A DNA stretch of 14,189 nt from Planctomycetaceae bacterium (lineage in GTDB: Bacteria > Planctomycetota > Planctomycetia > Planctomycetales > Planctomycetaceae): the NCBI GenBank assembly GCA_020426425.1, contig JAGQQB010000040.1, positions 1-14,189 on the forward strand. The letters are read 5' to 3'. The position numbers and the translations under genes are program-made. The number at the start of each line of letters is the position of its first letter. Positions within the stretch are counted from its first letter, which is position 1. Positions 1 to 5,465 of the stretch are shown in pieces. The notes under the pieces were generated by a model, which was not told the DNA's origin, did not search any database, and worked only from the letters and a program-made list of their open reading frames with translations.

Positions 1-577
1 CCCCCCAGCCTCGCGAAAGCTTCGTTTGCTGGACAAGTTGCGTGAACTCCTCCAGCCGATCAACGCTCATCCAGCCATTTACGGAAGTGAAGCAAAACAG
101 CGACTGGTCCAGTGATGGTGTTGTTCGCACGTGAACCTGCTGGGGCGGCTGACCACTTCGACCCCACCATGCGCCTCCACCGCGCCGCGCGTACACCACC
201 TCATCCAATGCGGGGAACCGACACACTCCGGCGACGCACTGTTCCTGATGCAGCAGGCCGATCAGCGTGCCAAAAAGCGGAGTCCCATGCATGAAGGACT
301 TCGTGCCGTCGATCGGGTCGAGAATCCACTGGAATCCACTGGTACCCGGTGTCGTCCCGAATTCTTCACCGAGGATTCCATCGTCAGGGAAGTGACGTGC
401 GAGCTCGTTGCGCAACAACTGCTCCGCGCCCCGATCAGCAAGAGTGACCGGAGTCGCATCGGCCTTCGTTTCAATGGTCAGTTCGGACGACTGGTAGTAC
501 GGGAGTATGAACTCCGAGGCAAGTTCCGCAGCGGCAATCGCCCACGAGAGTCGCTCCTCCACAGCTTGGTCCGACAC
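1..577 (-). CDS. hisN: Inositol-monophosphatase-family phosphatase, probable histidinol-phosphatase HisN (3' end cut by window)
   Basis: The first 192 residues are visible and the reading frame stays open to the left edge, so the C-terminal quarter or so is missing (family members are about 260 residues). IMPase signatures are clear: GEE at 70-72 and WILDPIDGT at 84-92, whose E71, D87 and D90 match the metal-binding acidic residues of the family, followed by KSFMHGTPLFGTLIGL. The last visible residues, SRGWG, match the start of the RGWGDCYG block typical of HisN-type members, which favours histidinol-phosphate dephosphorylation (histidine biosynthesis) in the cytosol. The third metal motif lies beyond the edge. 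The start is the GTG at 577 (VSDQAVEERLSW), chosen because GGAG sits 6 nt upstream and no ATG precedes the conserved region. Other IMPase substrates (inositol phosphate, PAP) are possible. The family call is firm and the substrate is inferred. Confidence 0.88.
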   Translation of the reverse strand, partial: MSDQAVEERLSWAIAAAELASEFILPYYQSSELTIETKADATPVTLADRGAEQLLRNELARHFPDDGILGEEFGTTPGTSGFQWILDPIDGTKSFMHGTPLFGTLIGLLHQEQCVAGVCRFPALDEVVYARRGGGAWWGRSGQPPQQVHVRTTPSLDQSLFCFTSVNGWMSVDRLEEFTQLVQQTKLSRGWG

Positions 578-627
578 GGGGCACTCCAGGATTGTTGACG
601 ACAACAGAGTCTGAGGAAGGAATGCTG

Positions 628-654
628 CAGACGCATCATGACGGGTTGCGTCTG
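628..654. promoter_or_regulatory. Perfect 8-bp inverted repeat in the divergent promoter region
   Basis: In the 152-nt region between the divergent hisN-like gene (start 577) and the TPR gene (start 730), cagacgca at 628-635 is answered by tgcgtctg at 647-654, with an 11-nt spacer. It lies about 50 nt upstream of one start codon and 75 nt upstream of the other. It could be an operator for a dimeric regulator or a stem-loop in a leader transcript. A smaller dyad, tgttg-acga-caaca, lies at 593-606. No convincing -35/-10 pair was found. The arms are seen directly; the function is inferred. Confidence 0.35.
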
Positions 655-729
655 AGCGGACGAACTGAGAACATCCCAGATTCGCAACCAGAATTCAAAG
701 CGACGAGACAAAACAGAAGAGATCCAGCG

Positions 730-1065
730 ATGTCCACTCCCCACGAAATGTACGACGAAGCAGTGGCGCTGAAGGGGGCGGACGACCTCGAAGGCGCGGT
801 CGCGAAACTGCGGGAGATTCTGACGATCGCCCCAGACCACCTCGATACGCACTCGGCGCTCGCTGTCTATCTGCAGAAACTCGGCCAGAATGCAGAAGCC
901 GTCACCCACGCCCGCAAAGTGTGCGAACTCAATCCGCAGGACTTTTTCTCCTACACGCAACTGTCCATGATCTGCATGCGTTGCGGCATGATTCCTGAAG
1001 CGGAAGACGCCAAAGCGAAGGCGGCGCTAATTCGGCATGGTGCGCAGGTCAAACCGCCACAGTAG
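730..1065 (+). CDS. Small tetratricopeptide-repeat protein (111 aa)
   Basis: This 111-residue protein consists almost entirely of about three TPR units (roughly 3-36, 37-70 and 71-104). Diagnostic stretches include a second unit of the form HSALAVYLQKLGQNAEAV, then CELNPQD, and a last unit with YTQLSMICMRCG and PEAEDAKAKA. TPRs are protein-protein interaction scaffolds. There is no leader or membrane segment, so it should be cytosolic. It resembles a type of short TPR protein I recall from many planctomycete genomes, but no partner is known to me. The ATG at 730 was chosen because the TPR fold begins immediately after it. The frame stays open upstream to 592, but that extension reads as noncoding leader. 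The ribosome site is weak (gaga about 8-11 nt upstream). It is the only plus-strand gene and is divergent from hisN. No clear terminator was seen before the convergent gene ending at 1274. Confidence 0.85.
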   Translation: MSTPHEMYDEAVALKGADDLEGAVAKLREILTIAPDHLDTHSALAVYLQKLGQNAEAVTHARKVCELNPQDFFSYTQLSMICMRCGMIPEAEDAKAKAALIRHGAQVKPPQ

Positions 1066-1089
1066 AGGTCGATCCTAAGAGGTCGATCC
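1064..1089. repeat. Two adjacent 12-bp direct repeats at the TPR gene stop codon
   Basis: The sequence agaggtcgatcc occurs at 1064-1075 and again at 1078-1089, a 14-nt period. The first copy begins inside the TAG stop codon of the TPR gene. It is most likely a small slippage duplication in noncoding DNA. The rest of the convergent gap (to 1273) holds no gene or strong hairpin that I can see. Confidence 0.7.
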
Positions 1090-1273
1090 GACAGGCATGT
1101 CAAGGCTGTGGATCGTTCTGCGAGGCCACATGCTGGTTCGCAAGAGTCGCGATCACGTCCGTCCCAAGACCTTCCCGTTCGCAACGTTCTGCCGCTGCAC
1201 TTGCGACAATCAAGGCGGGTTCAACCTGTCGTTACAGCCAAAAGTGGTTGCAGCACGCAGAGTTGCAGCCGCA

Positions 1274-1492
1274 CTAAGCACCCGGCCGCAGTCGCCAGTA
1301 CTCCAGCAGCACGTCGTACAGGTCTTCCGGGATGGCGACATCGTCGTTGTGAAAATCGGACAGCCAACTTCGCTGATTGCGATGCGCGTCATCGAGAATT
1401 CGCAGCAGTTCGCCGAACGTGATATTCACCGTCGGCACATCTGCCAAGTCGAGTTCCTCTTCCCCCGTGAACAGCCGCAAGTGTGGGCGCAT
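1274..1492 (-). CDS. Conserved-looking small protein of unknown function (72 aa)
   Basis: I do not recognise a named family, although the sequence resembles short unknown proteins I associate with planctomycetes. It is acidic, without leader or transmembrane segment, so probably cytosolic. It opens with a beta-like stretch (RPHLRLFTGEEEL), continues with TVNITFGELLRILDDAH at 21-37, and ends in two likely helices with W43, F47 and the segment EDLYDVLLEYWRLRP. The ATG at 1492 is preceded by gggaag about 7 nt upstream, a good ribosome site, supporting a real gene over the longer overlapping frames on either strand. It lies about 300 nt downstream of the SxtJ-like gene on the same strand and is convergent with the TPR gene. 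Conventional residue mix and ribosome site argue for coding; function unknown. Confidence 0.7.
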   Translation of the reverse strand: MRPHLRLFTGEEELDLADVPTVNITFGELLRILDDAHRNQRSWLSDFHNDDVAIPEDLYDVLLEYWRLRPGA

Positions 1493-1494
1493 AC

Positions 1495-1560
1495 CATTCT
1501 TCCCTGATGTCGAATTCCATGCGGTGGCAGGAGGGGAGCAGGCATTCTTCCCTGAATACC
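1495..1560 (-). promoter_or_regulatory. Repeated leader element carrying the ribosome binding site of the 72-aa gene
   Basis: On the minus strand the 13-mer tcagggaagaatg occurs twice, at 1555-1543 and 1507-1495, exactly 48 nt apart. The second copy holds the ribosome site of the gene starting at 1492. The first copy lies in a short hairpin, ggtattc-aggga a-gaatgcc (1560-1541, 7 bp with one G-U pair), which places the same purine-rich box in a loop. A role in translational control is inference; a simple duplication would look the same. Confidence 0.35.
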
Positions 1561-1795
1561 CAACTCCACGAGGGTCTCATCGCCTCGGCCCAAGAGTCCT
1601 CGCCTCCCGGCTCATTTATTATCGGTCCGCCGGAACAATCCCTTGAGCCGGAGTCAATGGTCCAACCGTTAAGGTCGGAATCTTCGGGTGTCAGAGGAAA
1701 TGCGGGGTTTAGATAACCGCGCTGGAAGACCGACCGCTGTCCACGCGTATCCACTGTGCGGTTCCATTCACCGTGTAGTCCCAGCCATCGGCCTG
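1498..1795. other. Noncoding gap between the SxtJ-like and 72-aa genes
   Basis: About 300 nt separate two minus-strand genes. Apart from the repeated leader element at 1495-1560, I see no gene, tRNA, clear promoter or terminator. The longer minus-strand frame that crosses it also runs antiphase through both neighbours and has no family features. The small DUF5989 gene that often accompanies SxtJ-like genes was looked for and is not present here. Confidence 0.55.
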
Positions 1796-2203
1796 TTACG
1801 ACTGTCGGTAGTAGTCTGCCGCACCGCGCTGAGCCGGACGCTCCACCCAATATGAGGCGGCGTTTCGATCCAGTTTCAAACGCAATGCATCGCGCCCGCG
1901 CAGGCGAAAGACCAGTCCGAATGGCAGGAACACGCCAAAGTAGATGATTAGCAGTGCCAACTCCCCGACGACAATGCCGATCGGCCAGGTGAGCAGACTC
2001 AGGAGCAAGAATGGATACTTGAGCGATTGAGGAGCAATGGTCCCCAACAGCGCACACATCCCGCCGATCGCTGCCGCCCAGCCAAGCGAGATTCCCTCGT
2101 AGCCCCACATCCAGGCGACCAGTGGAAAGCCCAGCGTTGCGATCCAGCCAAACTGTCGAAGTTGCCGCGAAGAGGGATCAAAGTTGATGTCGACCAGTGC
2201 CAT
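1796..2203 (-). CDS. SxtJ-family small membrane protein (135 aa)
   Basis: The N-terminus MALVDINFDPSSRQLRQFGW is the characteristic opening of SxtJ-like proteins (named from the saxitoxin cluster, biochemical function unknown). It is followed by hydrophobic spans at about 20-34, 41-57 and 63-97, the last long enough for two segments (IGIVVGELALLIIYFGVFLP), and a short basic cytosolic tail (RLRGRDALRLKLDR) ending YYRQS. The length is normal for the family. The ATG directly follows the TAG stop of the upstream DUF1501 gene with no base between, so translation is probably coupled; an agga box lies about 10 nt upstream, inside the DUF1501 gene. SxtJ-like genes are usually seen next to carbamoyltransferase or polysaccharide genes, and none is in this window. 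Family assignment is from recognition of sequence, not from a search. Confidence 0.8.
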   Translation of the reverse strand: MALVDINFDPSSRQLRQFGWIATLGFPLVAWMWGYEGISLGWAAAIGGMCALLGTIAPQSLKYPFLLLSLLTWPIGIVVGELALLIIYFGVFLPFGLVFRLRGRDALRLKLDRNAASYWVERPAQRGAADYYRQS

Positions 2204-3607
2204 CTACAACAGTTCCTGAATCGGCTCGCCGTAGGGCAGAATTGGCATCGGTCGTCCCGAATGATCGATGAACGCCATTTCAGGATCGATTCCTAAATGC
2301 CGATACATCGTCGCCCACAGATCGTTGGGGGTGAGGGCGTTGTCTTTTGGCTCTTCACCCTTCGCGGTCGTCGCGCCAATGACTTGCCCAGTTCGCATGC
2401 CGCCCCCGGCGACCAGCAGCGACATGGAATTCGGCCAATGGTCGCGACCTGGCTGCATCACACCGGTTTGGGTTCCGTTCTGAGAATTGATCCGCGGCGT
2501 CCGACCAAACTCGCCCGTGACAATCAGCATCACCCGCTTGTCGAGACCACGATTATAGATGTCCTCCACCAGCGCGGTGACAGCGCGGTCGTAGATCGGC
2601 AACCGGATCTTGGCATCGTCGAACAAGTGACAGTTCACCGCGTGTGAATCCCAGTTGTAGGTCCCTTGCTTCAGGAAATTGATTCCCGAGACGTAGGGAT
2701 TCTCCATGACCATGGTCACGAAACTGCAGCCCGCTTCGACCAGTCGCCGAGCCAGCAACGCGCGGTAGCCCCACGCATGTCGACCATAGCGATCCTTGAG
2801 TTCTTCTGGCTCCTGACTCAGATCAAAGGCCTGCTTCGCGCGGTCACTCGTCAGTAGATCAACCGCCTTGGCACTGGCATCGTCCATCGCCTGCATCAGA
2901 CCGCTCTGATCAATTCGCTGCTGCAATTGATCGAAACTCGTCAACAAAGTCAGTCGATCATCGAGCCGATCGGTCAGTCGGTCGTCAAGAGAAATGTTCT
3001 GCACTGAGAACTTCTCATCGCTTGGATCGCCGGGAACATTGAACGGCACATACGACGGGCCCAGATACGCCGCTCCGAAACTGTACGTATCAACCCCCGC
3101 CCGGCCAGGATGGGTTCCGGAAATGTAATTGGGCATGCCATTGCGAATGTGTTCGCGGCACTTGGAGACGATCGAGCCGACCGCCGGGGCGTCGTTGACG
3201 AAGCCGGTCGGTTCGCGGGGATCGCGACCGGTCAAGAACCGCTTGTGCCCTCCGCCATGGTCCGCAAACTTATGAGCGATGGATCGAATGATGGTGTACC
3301 GGTCAGCGCATTGCGCATGCAGCGGCATCAGTTCACAGACATCCAGGCCCGGGACATTGGTCGGGATTGGATTGAACTCTCCGCGATAATCAAGCGGAGC
3401 GTCGGGCTTCATGTCATACATTTCCATATGCGGCGGCCCACCCGGCAGCCACACGAAAATGACGGACGTTTCTGGAGCTTCCGGGGACATTCCTGCTTTG
3501 GCCTGCGCGCGAAACAGATCGCTCAGGGAGAGGCCGGCCATCCCGAGCGTTCCCATTTGGAGAAACGATCGGCGAGAAACTGGTCCGCGACATCGCTGCT
3601 TCTGCAT
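2204..3607 (-). CDS. DUF1501 family exported protein (467 aa)
   Basis: This is a full-length DUF1501 protein, a family with an alkaline-phosphatase/sulfatase-like fold that is heavily expanded in planctomycetes; the true substrate is unknown. A twin-arginine-type leader is seen at the N-terminus (SRRSFLQMG at 11-19, then a hydrophobic stretch LGMAGLSLSDLF), indicating export of the folded protein. Family motifs are WLPGGPPHMEMYDMKPDAP (53-71), HKFADHGGGH (112-121), WDSH (319-322), TGEFGRTPRIN (364-374) and GRDHWP (387-392); the His and Asp residues here are the likely metal ligands. A small internal duplication gives DDRLTDRLDDRLT near 208-220. The ATG at 3607 has only a weak ribosome site (gaga). 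The gene is followed without gap by the SxtJ-like gene. Its usual partner, a PSCyt/PSD1 gene, is not immediately upstream. Confidence 0.92.
   Translation of the reverse strand: MQKQRCRGPVSRRSFLQMGTLGMAGLSLSDLFRAQAKAGMSPEAPETSVIFVWLPGGPPHMEMYDMKPDAPLDYRGEFNPIPTNVPGLDVCELMPLHAQCADRYTIIRSIAHKFADHGGGHKRFLTGRDPREPTGFVNDAPAVGSIVSKCREHIRNGMPNYISGTHPGRAGVDTYSFGAAYLGPSYVPFNVPGDPSDEKFSVQNISLDDRLTDRLDDRLTLLTSFDQLQQRIDQSGLMQAMDDASAKAVDLLTSDRAKQAFDLSQEPEELKDRYGRHAWGYRALLARRLVEAGCSFVTMVMENPYVSGINFLKQGTYNWDSHAVNCHLFDDAKIRLPIYDRAVTALVEDIYNRGLDKRVMLIVTGEFGRTPRINSQNGTQTGVMQPGRDHWPNSMSLLVAGGGMRTGQVIGATTAKGEEPKDNALTPNDLWATMYRHLGIDPEMAFIDHSGRPMPILPYGEPIQELL
2945..2996. repeat. Imperfect 24-nt duplication inside the first DUF1501 gene
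   Basis: On the plus strand gtcagtcgatcatc starts at 2949 and the near-copy gtcagtcggtcgtc starts at 2973, a period of 24 nt or 8 codons. It produces the repeated DDRLT pattern in the encoded helix. It keeps frame and looks like a benign local duplication. Confidence 0.5.
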
Positions 3608-3977
3608 AACTATCTCATCGAGTAGACGACAAGCGCATTCAGTGCCTGTTGATCACAACCGCAGGCGACCGCTCTGAATTGAGGCAGTCGAGGGACGAGA
3701 GTCTAGGGGCGAGCGAACTGGCGAATCATTCGGTCGACAATCGAGTCGAACATTGCGCCGGCCAAGCTCCCAACTCCTAGCCAGTGATGCCGGCAAGCAC
3801 GCAACACCACGTGCAAGCCAACACCCTCTACGTCCCCGCTTCCCTAATATACCTATCGGAATCGAGGCATGGGTAGCGCGATCCCATTTTTTCGAATGGG
3901 GCAAGGCGCGGCTGTGGGATGGTGGTCGTATGTGCCGAGTCCAGTCCTCAAACCCGAAAGCCCCGCCCGCTGTCGGT
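3608..3977. other. Noncoding gap between the two DUF1501 genes
   Basis: This 370-nt gap separates the end of the four-gene minus-strand cluster (stop at 3978) from the next minus-strand gene (start at 3607). It should therefore contain the terminator of the former and the promoter of the latter. The only clear structure is the hairpin at 3883-3900, listed separately. A weak TATATT (minus strand, 3851-3846) lacks a matching -35. The short frames crossing the gap on either strand are arginine-rich with no family features and are not called as genes. Confidence 0.6.
3883..3900 (-). terminator. Short hairpin, possible end of the four-gene cluster
   Basis: The arms cccatt (3883-3888) and aatggg (3895-3900) pair perfectly around a 6-nt loop. 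Flanking agcgcg (about 3875-3880) and cgcggct (about 3907-3913) could extend the stem imperfectly. It lies about 80 nt after the stop of the upstream DUF1501 gene. There is no T-run after it on the minus strand, so a classical intrinsic terminator is not supported; this is a tentative call based on position. Confidence 0.25.
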
Positions 3978-5402
3978 TCACGTCAGGATATCGTGAATCA
4001 CTTGGCCATGCACATCGGTAATGCGGTAGTCACGTCCCTGGAAACGGTAGGTCAGTCGCAGGTGGTCGAGGCCCATCAGATGCAGCAGGGTCGCGTGCAG
4101 ATCGTGGACATGCATGCGGCCTTCAGTGGGGCCAAAGCCGAGTTCATCAGTTGATCCATAGATCCCTTGCTTGATCCCGCCGCCAGCGATCCACATGGTG
4201 AACGCATCGATATGGTGATCGCGTCCGGTCGTATCGCGCGGTTCACCCATCGGCGTCCGACCAAACTCGCCACCCCAGATCACCAGGGTCTCTTCCAGTA
4301 GTCCGCGTGACTTCAGGTCGAGCACCAACGCCGCCGCCGCCTGATCGACCTCCAGGCAGATCTTGTCGAGCGCGTCATCCAAATCGGCATTTTTGCCGCC
4401 GTGATGATCCCAGTCAGTGTGATACAACTGCACAAAGCGCACGCCCCGCTCAACCAGTCGCCGCGCCAGCAGGCAATTGCTTGCGAAGGAAGCCTGACCC
4501 GGCTGCACTCCGTATAGATCGAGAGTTGCCTTCGACTCCTCTTCCAGCCGTACCAGTTCCGGTGCGGACATTTGCATTTTGAATGCGGTCTCGTATGCCT
4601 GAATTCGCGTGGCGATTTCGGGATCGCCCACGTCGTCCAGTCGCAAGGCATTCAAGCGATTCGTCGTCTCGATGAAGTCCTGTTGTGACTCGGCCGAGAT
4701 TCCTTCTGGACTGCGTAGATGCAGAATTGGATCGCCTTTGCTGCGGAACGGAACTCCTTGATAAGCGGTTGGCAGAAACCCGCTGGACCAGAGCGTGCTG
4801 CCTGCACGTGGACCGCGTGGGCCAGACTGCAGCACGACGAATCCCGGCAGACTGTCCGACTCACTCCCCAGGCCGTATGTTACCCACGACCCCATGCTCG
4901 GTCGGCCCGGAGCCTGAAAACCACAATTCATGAACAATTTGGCCGGACCGTGATTGAAGACATCGGTCGCACAGCCCCGCAGCCAGCAGACATCATCCAC
5001 GATCTTCTGGTGATGCGGCAGTAACTCGCTCAGGTCCATGCCGCACTCGCCATACTTTGCGAACTTGCGATTCGACCCCAACAGTGTCGCATCGGGCTTG
5101 AGAAACGCGAACCGGCGACCTTGCGTCAGACTCTCGGGCGGCGCCTGTCCGTGATACTTGTTCAGCATCGGCTTCGGTTCGAACAGCTCCAGCTGACTCG
5201 GGCCCCCAGCCATGAACATGAAGATCACATTCTTGATCTTGCCTGGGAAATGCCCCTGCCGCGGCGCCATCGCCGATGGCACCGTGGCGGCGTTCGCGTC
5301 GCGGCTCAGCAATTGCGATAGTGCAATGCTCCCCAAGGATAACCCCGACTGTTCCAGAAACTGGCGACGGGCAAGCGGCGATGCGGATGAATGAGTGGAC
5401 AT
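3978..5402 (-). CDS. DUF1501 family exported protein (474 aa), partner of the PSCyt/PSD1 gene
   Basis: This is a second complete DUF1501 protein, clearly diverged from the one at 2204-3607. It has a twin-arginine-type leader (ARRQFLEQSG at 11-20, then LSLGSIALSQLL, possible cleavage near DANA at 35-38). Motifs are FMFMAGGPSQLELFEPKP (61-78), DVFNHGPAK (147-155), WDHHGG (331-336), GGEFGRTP (377-384), GRDHH (393-397) and HDLHATLLHLMGLDH (433-447). These fit a metal-dependent phosphatase/sulfatase-like fold, with unknown substrate. The frame is open to a TTG at 5411, but the ATG at 5402 is preferred because it gives the usual short basic n-region; neither has a good ribosome site. It starts 63 nt after the stop of the PSCyt/PSD1 gene, the standard planctomycete order, so they are almost certainly co-transcribed. 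Confidence 0.93.
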   Translation of the reverse strand: MSTHSSASPLARRQFLEQSGLSLGSIALSQLLSRDANAATVPSAMAPRQGHFPGKIKNVIFMFMAGGPSQLELFEPKPMLNKYHGQAPPESLTQGRRFAFLKPDATLLGSNRKFAKYGECGMDLSELLPHHQKIVDDVCWLRGCATDVFNHGPAKLFMNCGFQAPGRPSMGSWVTYGLGSESDSLPGFVVLQSGPRGPRAGSTLWSSGFLPTAYQGVPFRSKGDPILHLRSPEGISAESQQDFIETTNRLNALRLDDVGDPEIATRIQAYETAFKMQMSAPELVRLEEESKATLDLYGVQPGQASFASNCLLARRLVERGVRFVQLYHTDWDHHGGKNADLDDALDKICLEVDQAAAALVLDLKSRGLLEETLVIWGGEFGRTPMGEPRDTTGRDHHIDAFTMWIAGGGIKQGIYGSTDELGFGPTEGRMHVHDLHATLLHLMGLDHLRLTYRFQGRDYRITDVHGQVIHDILT

Positions 5403-5465
5403 GATCGGCAACTTGGTTGGGTGAGTCCGTCAGACGATAAGAGGTCACGAAGGTGTTGGCGGCAG

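Noticed and set aside
131..598. 155-residue plus-strand frame and 262-474 minus-strand frame
   Set aside because: Both overlap the IMPase/HisN gene in other frames; the minus-strand frame with GEE and DPIDGT motifs is the real one.
1389..2108. 239-residue minus-strand frame crossing the SxtJ-like gene, the gap and the 72-aa gene
   Set aside because: It runs out of phase through two better-supported genes and shows no family features; the 72-aa and 135-aa frames explain the region.
3653..3904. 83-residue minus-strand frame in the gap between DUF1501 genes
   Set aside because: Arginine- and serine-rich with no patterned hydrophobic residues, no ribosome site and no family resemblance.
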